Shown here one piece after another: positions 7,080 to 14,662 of a stretch of 27,603 nucleotides of DNA. Positions within the stretch are counted from its first letter, which is position 1; each line of letters starts with the position of its first letter. The position numbers and the translations under genes were made by a program. Source of the DNA: an uncultured Methanobrevibacter sp. (GTDB lineage: Archaea > Methanobacteriota > Methanobacteria > Methanobacteriales > Methanobacteriaceae); NCBI RefSeq assembly GCF_900314695.1, contig NZ_OMWD01000028.1, forward strand, positions 1 through 27,603, written 5' to 3'. The notes under the pieces were generated by a model, which was given only the letters and a program-made list of their open reading frames with translations, searched no databases and was not told where the DNA came from.

Positions 7080-7874
7080 GCCATCTATAATATTAAATTT
7101 GATTTTTTCATTTTCAAGTTCACGGATAAATGCCTTGCTCATATCCCCAACACATATTGCAATAACATTCAATCCTTTACGGGCCGCATTGGCAGTTGCT
7201 TGAGGGGCTGCAAATTCGATGTCGATTGGTATATCGAGCTTATTTGCAACAGCACGTGCAACAGTACCTGCAACAGCGATTTTATCGATTTCATGTCCGC
7301 TGTTTGTTCCATTTTGATAAATGTTTTTTATCAATTCCAAATCACATGACTTTGAACCGCCATCTTTTATTGTAGGAACATTGATAACAGTAACTTCCCC
7401 AACACTCATGTCAATGATTCCAGTAAGATTGGATAGTGATACGTCGCTATTTGCTTCAGCATCATCTAAAACCATGCCTGTTGCATTTTCCTCTTTTTTA
7501 TGAGCATAAAGAACTCCATCTTCCATATACAATCCGACAATGTCATCCTTTTTCAAATCTTCAGTTGCTATTGCCGGCCATATGGTTTTGTAATGGTTCA
7601 TAGTTTCTAAAACGGAATCAGTATACTTTCTTAAACTGATGGCATCTCTTTTAACTTTATCAATACCTGCCTGAGTTATTTTATAAGGAGATCTGCCATC
7701 TTTGGAAGTGATATAACCTAATTCCATCAATGTTTTGATATTTTCGGAAACCGCTTGTATTGTAATTCCCAAACTTTTAGCCAAATCTTTTTGTTTGAGG
7801 TGAGGATCTTGTTTAGATATTTCACTTAAAATTTGAAAATGTGTAAGTGCACCTCTTTTTTTAAATGCTTTCAT
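7071..7874 (-). CDS. COG1497-type winged-helix transcriptional regulator
   Basis: The 267-residue protein has an N-terminal winged helix-turn-helix of MarR/ArsR type (residues about 10-75; LKQKDLAKSLGITIQAVSEN is the recognition region). A larger domain of about 190 residues follows, of the kind found in archaeal COG1497 predicted regulators. That C-terminal region includes DDIVGLYMEDGVLYA, a GEVTVINVPTIKDGGS segment and an AVAGTVARAVANKLDIPIDIEFAAP segment that looks like a ligand-binding alpha/beta fold. The ligand is unknown. GAGATGA before the ATG acts as SD. It lies downstream of the recJ-like gene in the same direction with a 58-base gap holding A/T-rich candidate promoters, so it may be independently transcribed. 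Confidence 0.85.
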   Translation of the reverse strand: MKAFKKRGALTHFQILSEISKQDPHLKQKDLAKSLGITIQAVSENIKTLMELGYITSKDGRSPYKITQAGIDKVKRDAISLRKYTDSVLETMNHYKTIWPAIATEDLKKDDIVGLYMEDGVLYAHKKEENATGMVLDDAEANSDVSLSNLTGIIDMSVGEVTVINVPTIKDGGSKSCDLELIKNIYQNGTNSGHEIDKIAVAGTVARAVANKLDIPIDIEFAAPQATANAARKGLNVIAICVGDMSKAFIRELENEKIKFNIIDGGK

Positions 7875-7932
7875 ATTTTTTCATCTCTCTAATTTAATAT
7901 GATATATTTATTTATTTTGTTATTAGTATATA

Positions 7933-9339
7933 TTAGTTTGTTAATTTTCCTTCCAATTCCTGATTGAATAGTTCTATGAATTCATCTTTTTTGTCGATTG
8001 GAATGTATGCACCGCATGCCATTGCATGTCCTCCTCCACTGCCTCCAACTTCGCTGGAAATCTTGCGAATTATATGTCCAAAATGAATTCCATCATAGGA
8101 TAAGAGTCTGGAGCATCTAAGTGAAATCTTAAGACCTTCTTCATCGGTTTGTGCAAATCCTATTACTGGCTTTTTCCAATTGCAGTATCCCAAAATCATT
8201 CCTGCAACAGTCCCGACTATTTCTGGCTTGATTCCTGTTCCATCAAAATACTGGAGGTTTTCCAGTTCTATAATATTGGCTTCATCACTTTCAGCAATCT
8301 GTGTAATGGATGTTGCCAGATTGTAACGGTGGGTTTTGCTTATGGCTTCAAGTTCATCAAGAGCTTCAATTCTATCTCCCTTTAAAACTTCCATGGCTAC
8401 CTTTTCTTCATGGTTTCTTCCGCAGGCGTTCATTGCTGTTGAAAATTCGGAACCGTCTCTCAAGAAGCTGTCCTCATCTTCTTTTAAAAAGGTATATGAA
8501 TCTCCAATAATCAGTTGAGGTATATATTTGACATATCTTCCAGGAACAACCTTGGAAATCATTTCAAGAAGTTTTTGGAACAGCTTGACCTTCTCATCCA
8601 TAGTAAGTTCATTTAAGGTTTTTCTGTTGTGCTTTTCATCTATTCCCAATTCTTCCAGTATCGCCATGGTTTCAGTCGTATTGTTGGTAATCGGAAGCTT
8701 GACGTCACTGAAATATGAAAGTGCAACGAATAGCGGCCGTGTATTTCTTCCGTAAATGTTGATGTCGTTTTCGGTCAGCTGAAGATATCCCCCGTCAATT
8801 GCATCCTGTTGAATGATTCTATTTAAACCTTCAAAATGACCTGTTTTTGTATTCTGCATATCTCCAATGGCTGAAAGAACACCAATCCAACTCAAGTCAT
8901 CATATCCGAATTCCTTTGCAAGAAAATAGCATAATCCTCCGCCGCAGACATAGTATGACCCATCAATTCCGTGATGAATTGGATTGATTTCAAGGTAAGT
9001 GTAGTCTTTGTTGTCTTTATAGTCGGGGTCTCTTAATGGGGGGTGGTGGTCCAGGATAATTATCTTCTGGCCTTCACGTGCTTTCGTATCAATTCTTTGG
9101 CCTGAACCCAAATCGGAAAATATTGTGAGTTCATGGTCCAGGTCACTGTCGTCTAGGACATCCAGATTAACGAATTCGATGTCATGTTCCTTGTTTTGCC
9201 TATCTAGGATGGTTGATAATATAGCGCCTGAACAGATTCCGTCACAGTCAATGTGTGAGTATATCTTGATGTCTTCGGAGCTTTCAATAATCTCTTTGGC
9301 TTTTTGGTATTGTTCAGACATTTGTTGTGGTATTTCCAT
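7933..9339 (-). CDS. DHH-family RecJ-like nuclease/phosphoesterase
   Basis: The protein (468 residues from the ATG at 9339) is an archaeal RecJ-like DHH phosphoesterase, related to the GINS-associated nuclease GAN and to single-stranded DNA exonucleases. Metal-binding motifs are intact: SHIDCDG (residues 28-34), SDLGSG (about 75-80), the DHH signature DHHPP (97-101) and AIGDMQ (about 155-160). The DHHA1 domain ends with the glycine-rich GGSGGGHAMACGAYIP near the C terminus. A TTG three codons upstream (9348) overlaps the SRP19 stop and is a possible alternative start. No strong SD exists for either. It closes the hemD-GT2-glf-srp19-recJ unit. Roles in replication, repair or RNA 5-prime end degradation are known for relatives. 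Confidence 0.92.
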   Translation of the reverse strand: MEIPQQMSEQYQKAKEIIESSEDIKIYSHIDCDGICSGAILSTILDRQNKEHDIEFVNLDVLDDSDLDHELTIFSDLGSGQRIDTKAREGQKIIILDHHPPLRDPDYKDNKDYTYLEINPIHHGIDGSYYVCGGGLCYFLAKEFGYDDLSWIGVLSAIGDMQNTKTGHFEGLNRIIQQDAIDGGYLQLTENDINIYGRNTRPLFVALSYFSDVKLPITNNTTETMAILEELGIDEKHNRKTLNELTMDEKVKLFQKLLEMISKVVPGRYVKYIPQLIIGDSYTFLKEDEDSFLRDGSEFSTAMNACGRNHEEKVAMEVLKGDRIEALDELEAISKTHRYNLATSITQIAESDEANIIELENLQYFDGTGIKPEIVGTVAGMILGYCNWKKPVIGFAQTDEEGLKISLRCSRLLSYDGIHFGHIIRKISSEVGGSGGGHAMACGAYIPIDKKDEFIELFNQELEGKLTN

Positions 9340-9344
9340 AGTAA

Positions 9345-9614
9345 TCAATTTCTTATTTCTTTAATCTTTAAACTAATTTCACGAATGAGGTCTAATTTTG
9401 TTCCTTCCCATTCCACCAGTACTCTTCCGGATTTTTCATACCATTTTCCAGGATATGAAAATTCTTTTTGTACATTATACTTTAAATTAAGTCTTTTCAA
9501 TGCGGTTTCAATGTCCTTAACTGTCGGTTCGCTAATGCAGTCGTTTTTTGCAATTTTGCGGCCTTCAGAAAGGCTTAAGTTTTTATCCATATATTGTGGC
9601 CATACAGTAATCAT
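9345..9614 (-). CDS. srp19: Signal recognition particle 19 kDa protein SRP19
   Basis: The 89-residue product is SRP19, which binds the tips of helices 6 and 8 of 7S SRP RNA and prepares it for SRP54 binding during membrane-protein targeting. The N terminus MITVWPQYMDKNLSLSEGRK matches the family pattern of VWPxYxD followed by GRK/GRR, and the C-terminal lysine-rich LIREISLKIKEIRN is typical. The length is normal for archaea. AGGTGA on the minus strand lies seven bases before the ATG. It starts eight bases after the glf stop and its stop runs into the beginning of the recJ-like gene, so translation is tightly packed. SRP19 is absent from bacteria. Confidence 0.95.
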   Translation of the reverse strand: MITVWPQYMDKNLSLSEGRKIAKNDCISEPTVKDIETALKRLNLKYNVQKEFSYPGKWYEKSGRVLVEWEGTKLDLIREISLKIKEIRN

Positions 9615-9622
9615 ATTTTCAC

Positions 9623-10717
9623 CTATTTAATTTGATTTTCAAAGATGTCCAATGCTTCTCGGACAACCAGATCCATATTGTAATATTTGTATTTGGCTAG
9701 TCTTCCCGCAAATATTACGTTTTCTTCTTTTTCCATTTCAGCTTCATATAACTTGAACTTGTCGAGATATTCCTGTGTCGGGTAAGGGTAGCATTTCTCA
9801 CCGTTGAATCCGGGATATTCTCTCATGATTGCAGTTTTTCCTTCCACATCCTGCCAGGTCAATTTCTTGAACTCGGTAATTCTTGTAAAGTAAGGGTCAT
9901 TTGGATAATTGACTACGGCAACTTTCTGGAATGAATCTTCATCCAAAATTTCATAAACAAAGTTCAAACATCTGTATAACAATTCTCCGTATTTGTAATC
10001 GTAAAAGTAATCAATCGGACCTGTATATATTAGGGTTTCATAGTTTATCTTGTCGATGTAATCCTTATAATCTGATTTGAGACCTATGTGGATATTGTCG
10101 CTTTTTGCCATATTTTCACACATTTTGGTGAAACCCTCTTTCGGCATTCCCTGATAGGTATCTGTAAAGTATCTGTCGTCATGATTGAACCTGAATGGGA
10201 TTCTTGAAATGACACTTGAGCTTAAGTTGGCGGCTGATGTTCCCCATTGCTTTTCTGTGTAGTTTTTAAATAATTTTTCGTAAATGTCACGGCCGGCATT
10301 CTTTAAAACCACGTCTTCGGAAGATTTCACTTCATCAATATCCTCCTTGTGCTCGTCAATCCATTGGTGCATGGAGTCTTCATCCAAATCAAGGTCATAT
10401 AGGGCATTCAGTGTATCGATGCAAATAGGCATAGGCACGAGTTTCCCGTCAACGCAGCTTAAAACCCTGTGGACATAATCGTTCCATTCTGTAAATTGTG
10501 AAAGGTAATCGTGAACTTTCTTTTCGTTTGTATGGTAGATGTGAGGTCCGTACTTTTGGATTAAGATGCCGTTGTCATAAAAGTCATATACGTTTCCGCC
10601 TATGTGGTCTCTCTTTTCAATGACGAGGACTTTTTCATCCAGTTCATTGGCTATTCTTTCGGCTATTGTCAGGCCTGAAAGACCTGCGCCGACAATTACA
10701 TATTTATAATCTGCCAT
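9623..10717 (-). CDS. glf: UDP-galactopyranose mutase
   Basis: Glf (364 residues from 10717) interconverts UDP-galactopyranose and UDP-galactofuranose with reduced FAD, feeding galactofuranose into surface glycans. The sequence shows the FAD-binding Rossmann start YKYVIVGAGLSGLTIAERIA, the IEKRDHIGGNVYDF segment, the KYGPHIYHT region with the conserved histidine of the active site, a KNYTEKQWG motif, and the C-terminal NVIFAGRLAKYKYYNMDLVV typical of bacterial-type UGM. Two adjacent ATG codons (10720 and 10717) follow AGGAGTG; 10717 has the better spacing. A further upstream in-frame Met at 10753 would overlap the GT2 gene and is less likely. The adjacent glycosyltransferase may use its product. 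Confidence 0.96.
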   Translation of the reverse strand: MADYKYVIVGAGLSGLTIAERIANELDEKVLVIEKRDHIGGNVYDFYDNGILIQKYGPHIYHTNEKKVHDYLSQFTEWNDYVHRVLSCVDGKLVPMPICIDTLNALYDLDLDEDSMHQWIDEHKEDIDEVKSSEDVVLKNAGRDIYEKLFKNYTEKQWGTSAANLSSSVISRIPFRFNHDDRYFTDTYQGMPKEGFTKMCENMAKSDNIHIGLKSDYKDYIDKINYETLIYTGPIDYFYDYKYGELLYRCLNFVYEILDEDSFQKVAVVNYPNDPYFTRITEFKKLTWQDVEGKTAIMREYPGFNGEKCYPYPTQEYLDKFKLYEAEMEKEENVIFAGRLAKYKYYNMDLVVREALDIFENQIK

Positions 10718-10721
10718 CATT

Positions 10722-11825
10722 TCACTCCTTTGAAATCTGTATTCTTGACTCAATGGCAGTTGTCATTGAGCCCAATAGCATTCTGGTTTTAAAATCGGTT
10801 TTATGAATCTTTCTAAGTCTGTTTACCTTTTTCAATAATAATCTATTCTCTTCTTTTGTAAATGGTGAATTTTTCCATGTGTGCATCCAGTGAAGCAGGT
10901 GCGGATTGATGGAAACGTTCTGAACATCCTTTGAAAATCCTTCGGTACGTTTTCTGCAGTAGATGTAGGATTCCATCAGCTCATCAAGAAGCCTTACATT
11001 GACGGTATTGGTAATTGATTTGTCATCCGGCAAATCGCGAATATAATAATCATAGGAGATGAAGTTGTTTAGATATACGATTCCCTTTGAGTTTAAAAGG
11101 GCTTCCAGGGTAAATGCAAGGTCATCTCCTGAAACGAACTTCTTGAAGCGGATATTATTGTCCATTATCAGTTCCCTTCTGTAGATTTTACACCATACTG
11201 AAGGCTGCATTTTCAATAAGTCAGGCTCCTCTTCAATATTGTCAACATGGATTATGTCGATTGGCTTGTCTCTTGGATAGGTCACCTCCAGGTTTTTCCC
11301 GTAAAGGACCCTTTCAACAACGTTGTCCCATATTACGTCAGGAATATCCAAAAAGTTTGCAGACTCAAAGGTTTCGTCGGGATATGCCTTTTCAAGCTCA
11401 TCCTCATAAGGGGAGTAGGATTTCTGGACATATCCTCCGTATTCGAATATTCTTCTGAATCTTGCAAATGCCATGTCGACATCGTATTTTTTGATTGTAT
11501 TGTATAATGTCTCGCATGCATCCGGAGTGTATCTGTCGTCGGGATCTAAAAACATGATATAGTCACCGGTGGCCGCTTCGATACCTGTGTTACGGGGGGT
11601 ATGGGCGCCGCCGCTGTTGGTTTCATGATGGATTGCAACACAGCAATCGTATTTTTCAGCATATTCATCGATTACCTTATCTGATCCGTCTGTAGAGCAA
11701 TCGTTAACCATGATTATTTCCAGATTTTCATTTCCAATTGTTTGGTTTATAAGAGAGTCGATTCCACCTCTAAGATGGTCTCCAACATTAAATATTGGTA
11801 GGATAATGCTTATCTTATCATTCAT
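10722..11825 (-). CDS. Family 2 glycosyltransferase
   Basis: A 367-residue GT-A fold glycosyltransferase of family GT2. The nucleotide-sugar domain runs from ISIILPIFNVGDHLRGGIDSL (residues 5-25) through VNDCSTDGS (40-48) to the DPDD metal-binding motif at 94-97. A catalytic-base candidate lies in SGDDLAFTLEALL. The last 100 residues hold a helical C-terminal extension rich in basic and aromatic residues. It has no membrane segments. The ATG overlaps the hemD stop by eight bases, and its stop lies four bases from the glf start. That tight coupling suggests a galactofuranosyl or galactosyl transferase working with Glf, but the donor and acceptor are inferred. Confidence 0.92.
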   Translation of the reverse strand: MNDKISIILPIFNVGDHLRGGIDSLINQTIGNENLEIIMVNDCSTDGSDKVIDEYAEKYDCCVAIHHETNSGGAHTPRNTGIEAATGDYIMFLDPDDRYTPDACETLYNTIKKYDVDMAFARFRRIFEYGGYVQKSYSPYEDELEKAYPDETFESANFLDIPDVIWDNVVERVLYGKNLEVTYPRDKPIDIIHVDNIEEEPDLLKMQPSVWCKIYRRELIMDNNIRFKKFVSGDDLAFTLEALLNSKGIVYLNNFISYDYYIRDLPDDKSITNTVNVRLLDELMESYIYCRKRTEGFSKDVQNVSINPHLLHWMHTWKNSPFTKEENRLLLKKVNRLRKIHKTDFKTRMLLGSMTTAIESRIQISKE

Positions 11826-12588
11826 TTTCTTCCCTCCATGTCTTGAATAATAATTCCATCATGTCTGGAACTGTGTAAGTGTCAGGGTAAATGTAGGCAA
11901 TATTATATTTTTCAAGGACTTTTGCAGTAATTGGGCCAATGCAGACAACTAACAGGTTGTCATTTAAAAGCTGTGCAAGCTTTTCTTTATCCTCTGCTAT
12001 CTGGAAGAAATTTTCAACAGTCAGAGGACTTGTAAAAGTGATTGCATCGATTTCCTTATTTTCAATTTTTCGTATCAGTTCCTGCACTGCATTTTCATCC
12101 ATCGGGAACAGTGATTTGTATGCTTCAGCTAGAATCACTTCATTTCCAAGTTTCTCAAGTTCCTGTGGAAGAACTGGCCTTGCAGAGGCTGTTCTTGGAA
12201 TGCCTATGGTTTTTCCGGTGATTTCACGTTTTTTGAACTCTTCAATCAGGCCTTCTGCTGTAAAATCATTTGGCATCAAGTCAACAGTCAGTCCATTTTT
12301 TTCGGCTAACTTTCCTGTTTTATTTCCAATTACAGCTAATTTGCAGTTTAAAGTCTGAATAAAATCAGGATAGAATTTATTCAGTGAAACGATAGTTGTT
12401 GGAGATGTAAAAATAATCCAATCAAGTTCATCCTTTCTGGCTACCAGATTTTTTAGAGATTCTGTGTTGACAGGCTCCAAATCAAGTGTAGGTGCAAGAA
12501 TTGCACTTCCACCTAGCTTTTCTACAATCTCACAAGCCTTTTTTGCCCTATCTTTTGGCCTTGTTATTGCAACAACAGGTTTTGACAT
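11818..12588 (-). CDS. hemD: Uroporphyrinogen-III synthase HemD
   Basis: The 256-residue protein is uroporphyrinogen-III synthase, which cyclises hydroxymethylbilane with inversion of ring D. It supplies the tetrapyrrole precursor of coenzyme F430, cobamides and sirohaem that methanogens need. The two similar alpha/beta lobes show the family features: an N-terminal VAITRPKDRA, a mid-chain IIFTSPTTIVSLNKF, a second-lobe ITFTSPLTVENFF and the C-terminal VVCIGPITAKVLEKY. Length is normal. AAGGTAA weakly precedes the ATG on the minus strand. It is the first gene of the operon leading to the GT2, glf, srp19 and recJ-like genes. The upstream 300 bases are AT-rich and hold TATA-like elements. Confidence 0.94.
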   Translation of the reverse strand: MSKPVVAITRPKDRAKKACEIVEKLGGSAILAPTLDLEPVNTESLKNLVARKDELDWIIFTSPTTIVSLNKFYPDFIQTLNCKLAVIGNKTGKLAEKNGLTVDLMPNDFTAEGLIEEFKKREITGKTIGIPRTASARPVLPQELEKLGNEVILAEAYKSLFPMDENAVQELIRKIENKEIDAITFTSPLTVENFFQIAEDKEKLAQLLNDNLLVVCIGPITAKVLEKYNIAYIYPDTYTVPDMMELLFKTWREENE

Positions 12589-12811
12589 TTTATATTACCT
12601 TCATTAATTTATAATGTTTTATATTTTGTTTTTATTTGTTAATAATGTTTGTTAATTTGATTTATTTTTAAAATTGATTTGATATTATAAAATTGCTTTG
12701 ATTTTATTAAATTGATTTTATATTAGTTAATTTAAGTTATAAATATGAAAAAATATATATTTATTGAAATATAAACTATAATTTGCCTTTTAAGAAATTT
12801 TGAGGCGATTG
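12589..12811. other. AT-rich divergent intergenic region
   Basis: Together with the interrupted ORF that follows, this is about 318 bases without an intact gene. The left part holds TATA-like sequences for leftward hemD (around 12605-12626 on the minus strand). The right part holds the box described separately at 12752-12763 for the rightward unit. I see no tRNA, repeat array or convincing structured RNA. The middle is low-complexity A/T sequence with repeated TTGATTT-type words. Confidence 0.5.
12752..12763 (+). promoter_or_regulatory. Putative TATA box for the DUF2283 unit
   Basis: AATATATATTTA lies about 49 bases before the GAGGCGAT SD-like element at 12802-12809. A start site near 12785 would give a transcript that includes the interrupted small ORF and the DUF2283 gene. 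Confidence 0.45.
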
Positions 12812-12907
12812 ATGGATTAGGATATTAATTATTTGATTGAAGTTTTAAATAAAATTATATCTATTATTGCTGTAATTCCTAAAGACAATCAAAGGAGGAA
12901 TCATTAA
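12812..12907 (+). pseudogene. Small ORF interrupted by an amber codon at codon 3
   Basis: An ATG at 12812 is preceded by GAGGCGAT (12802-12809), a close match to an archaeal SD. The frame reads Met-Asp-TAG and then stays open for 28 codons (DINYLIEVLNKII...). It ends in a TAA at 12905-12907 that overlaps the ATG of the DUF2283 gene by one base (TAATG), a typical coupling arrangement. A single TAT-to-TAG change would explain it. It could instead be a two-codon leader, a chance open frame or a sequencing error. I do not recognise the peptide. Confidence 0.3.
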
Positions 12908-13269
12908 TGGAATCTAAATTGAATTATGTATATGATTATGAATATGATTTAATGGATATTACTGTTGATGAATCTTTTGGATATGACAAATCAATAGATA
13001 TAACTAATGGGATTATATTGGATTTGGATGTAAATGGTTTTCCTGCAGCATTAGAAATAATTAGTGCTTCAAAAATATTGGAGATTGATAAACAAAATCT
13101 TATCTCTCCTAATATTGATTTGGCCATTATTATTAGTGATGATTTAATTTGTATTGAATTGAAATTTACTTATTTTGTTTCTAAACACGAACAAGATGTC
13201 TGTTTTAAGCAAAATCTTGCTAATAATTATGGGATTCCTGCAATGGAGACATTTTTTTCTACTACTTGA
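12907..13269 (+). CDS. DUF2283 domain protein, 120 aa
   Basis: The N-terminal half matches the DUF2283 pattern. A YDYEYDLMDITVDES strand pair is followed by SIDITNGIILDLDVNGFPAA and then LEIISASKIL at about residues 49-58, in the usual order (D-x-D, nonspecific nucleotide or ligand fold of unknown function). DUF2283 proteins are usually only 60-70 residues. Here a further 60-residue C-terminal part (NIDLAIIISDDLICIELKF...) follows that I do not recognise. A strong SD, AGGAGG at 12893-12898, precedes the ATG. DUF2283 proteins are sometimes found beside small toxin-like DUF4258 proteins, but no such neighbour is seen, only the interrupted ORF upstream. Function unknown. Confidence 0.8.
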   Translation: MESKLNYVYDYEYDLMDITVDESFGYDKSIDITNGIILDLDVNGFPAALEIISASKILEIDKQNLISPNIDLAIIISDDLICIELKFTYFVSKHEQDVCFKQNLANNYGIPAMETFFSTT

Positions 13270-13277
13270 TTTTTTTT
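13270..13277 (+). terminator. T-tract terminator after the DUF2283 gene
   Basis: Eight T residues begin one base after the stop codon, consistent with an archaeal oligo-T terminator. Confidence 0.5.
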
Positions 13278-13614
13278 AAAATTATTTAACTTATTTATTA
13301 AAAAATCCAAACTGTGCTTTCCTTTGCCATCATAGATTGTTAGACCATTAACAGTTTAATTGCTAACAAAATATAGTAACTTGCTAAAAAGAAGTAAGGA
13401 TTGGCAAGTACTATATTTTCAACTGCTATATTTAACTCTTGAATTATGCTCTCATTTTCAATCTAACCCAGTTTTTCAAATGCTTGATGTTAATGTCAAT
13501 GTCGGGTAATATATTTCAATCAAATTTTTTTAACATCCATTTGATTAAAGCTATTTGTCATTTAATTGACACAAATATTTTACCATAAATAGTAATTGTT
13601 GCATATGTAAACAA
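13278..13614. other. Gene-poor stretch with decayed-looking frames
   Basis: No intact gene fits in this stretch of roughly 340 bases. On the minus strand, short open frames at about 13515-13447 (reads NILPDIDINIKHLKNW...) and at about 13464-13301 (reads IVLANPYFFLASYYILLAIK, then a stop, then AKESTVWIF) could be pieces of one decayed gene joined by a frameshift and a stop. They could equally be chance. A long inverted repeat sits inside, described separately. The right end leads into the flavodoxin promoter. Confidence 0.35.
13368..13419. repeat. 16-bp inverted repeat with one bulge
   Basis: AAAATATAGT (13368-13377), a bulged A and ACTTGC (13379-13384) pair with GCAAGT (13404-13409) and ACTATATTTT (13410-13419), leaving a 19-base loop. 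That is 16 base pairs with a single bulge, longer than a usual terminator hairpin. It has no adjacent T run and is not at a gene end. It could be a small structured RNA, a mobile-element remnant or an operator. Confidence 0.6.
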
Positions 13615-13624
13615 TTATATAATA
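13615..13624 (+). promoter_or_regulatory. Putative TATA box for the flavodoxin pair
   Basis: TTATATAATA lies 31-40 bases before the ATG at 13655. The SD AGGTGAT at 13645-13651 is strong, so the transcript must start close upstream of it. Confidence 0.4.
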
Positions 13625-13654
13625 TAATTATCTTATTTTTAACTAGGTGATAAG

Positions 13655-14119
13655 ATGAGCAATGTATTGATAACATATTTCTCAGCAAGTGGGGTAACAA
13701 AAAGCGTAGCAGAAAGGATAGCAGATGAAAACGGCTATGACATTTTTGAAATAACTCCTGTGGAAAAGTATACTGCAGCGGATTTGGACTATATGGATAA
13801 AAACTCAAGGTCAACCATTGAAATGAACGATAAAAGTTTCAGACCTCCAATTGCCGAAACCTGTGACGTTTCAGGCTATGACATTGTAGCTATCGGTTTT
13901 CCCGTATGGTGGTATACCGCACCGACAATCATCAACACATTCATAGAAAGCGTTGATTTAAAAGGAAAGACAATTAAGGTTTTCTGCACCTCTGGTGGAT
14001 CCGGCGTTGACAAATGCGTAAGCGACCTTCAGAATGCATATCCTGAGCTTGACTTTTCAAAAGGTATGAGATTCATGGGAAATGTCTCCAAAGCAAAAGA
14101 GTGGATTGAAGATGACTAA
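13655..14119 (+). CDS. Flavodoxin
   Basis: The 154-residue protein has a flavodoxin fold of the Flavodoxin_4-type branch. The FMN phosphate loop is in TYFSASGVTKSVAERIA (residues 8-24). A GFPVWWYTAPTIINTFIE segment (about 88-105) supplies flavin-stacking aromatics, and TSGGSGVDKCVSDL (about 119-132) is the last flavin loop. It would act as a one-electron or two-electron carrier or an FMN-dependent quinone or nitro reductase; the partner is unknown. AGGTGAT precedes the ATG at good spacing. The second flavoprotein gene overlaps its last eight bases, so the two are translationally coupled and probably cooperate. Confidence 0.9.
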   Translation: MSNVLITYFSASGVTKSVAERIADENGYDIFEITPVEKYTAADLDYMDKNSRSTIEMNDKSFRPPIAETCDVSGYDIVAIGFPVWWYTAPTIINTFIESVDLKGKTIKVFCTSGGSGVDKCVSDLQNAYPELDFSKGMRFMGNVSKAKEWIEDD

Positions 14120-14627
14120 AAAGGTAGTAATCATAAGTTCATCTCCCAGAAAAGGCCAAAATTCAGATACGTTGTGTGATGAATTTTTAAGGGGCGCTCA
14201 GGATGCAGGCCATGAAGCGGTCAAGTATTTTCTTGAAGACATCGAGTTTTCATCATGCAAGGCATGCTACAAATGCAAGACTCCCGAAATGAAATGCTTT
14301 CAGGATGATGGCATGGCAAAAATCCTTGATGACATGATGGATGCTGATGTGATAGTCTATGCGACTCCAGTATATTACTTTGAGATGTGCGGAACACTTA
14401 AAATGTTTTTCGACAGGTGCTATCCGATATTCAGGCATCTTGAAAACAAGGATTTCTATATAATTCTGGCTGCAGGAAGCAGTTGCGGCGATGCACTGAC
14501 AGGACTTAAAAGTTTCATAGGATTTGCCAAAAATCCAACAATAAAAGAAGTGTTTGAAGTCTTTGGAAATGTAAAATCACAAGAAGATACTTTGAAAAAA
14601 GTATATGATGCAGGTTTAAACTGCTAA
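14112..14627 (+). CDS. NADPH-dependent FMN reductase / iron-sulfur flavoprotein-like
   Basis: The 171-residue protein is of the NAD(P)H-dependent FMN reductase type in the flavodoxin superfamily. VVIISSSPRKGQNSDTLCDE (residues 5-24) forms the FMN phosphate loop and VYATPVYYFEMCGTLKMFFDR (about 81-101) is the family core. A compact cluster CKACYKCKTPEMKC (about 48-61) has the CX2CX2CX6C spacing, close to that binding a 4Fe-4S cluster in methanogen Isf proteins. Many relatives have partial versions of it, so the cluster is likely but not proven. I chose the ATG at 14112, which overlaps the flavodoxin stop by eight bases. An earlier in-frame Met at 14082 lies inside the flavodoxin gene. Confidence 0.88.
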   Translation: MTKKVVIISSSPRKGQNSDTLCDEFLRGAQDAGHEAVKYFLEDIEFSSCKACYKCKTPEMKCFQDDGMAKILDDMMDADVIVYATPVYYFEMCGTLKMFFDRCYPIFRHLENKDFYIILAAGSSCGDALTGLKSFIGFAKNPTIKEVFEVFGNVKSQEDTLKKVYDAGLNC

Positions 14628-14662
14628 AAAATAAAAATTAGGAAAGAAATCAATCTTTCCTA
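14626..14662 (-). terminator. Hairpin plus T-rich tract between convergent genes
   Basis: TAGGAAAGA (14639-14647) and TCTTTCCTA (14654-14662) form a nine-base-pair stem with a six-base loop AATCAA. Read leftward, it is followed by the T-rich AATTTTTATTTTTT, so it probably terminates the adhesin-like gene, whose stop codon lies in the stem. It may also stop rightward transcription of the flavoprotein pair. Confidence 0.55.

Noticed and set aside
11939..12358. Long open frame on the plus strand opposite hemD
   Set aside because: It is the antisense of an intact hemD, Ser/Phe-rich, with no SD or promoter.
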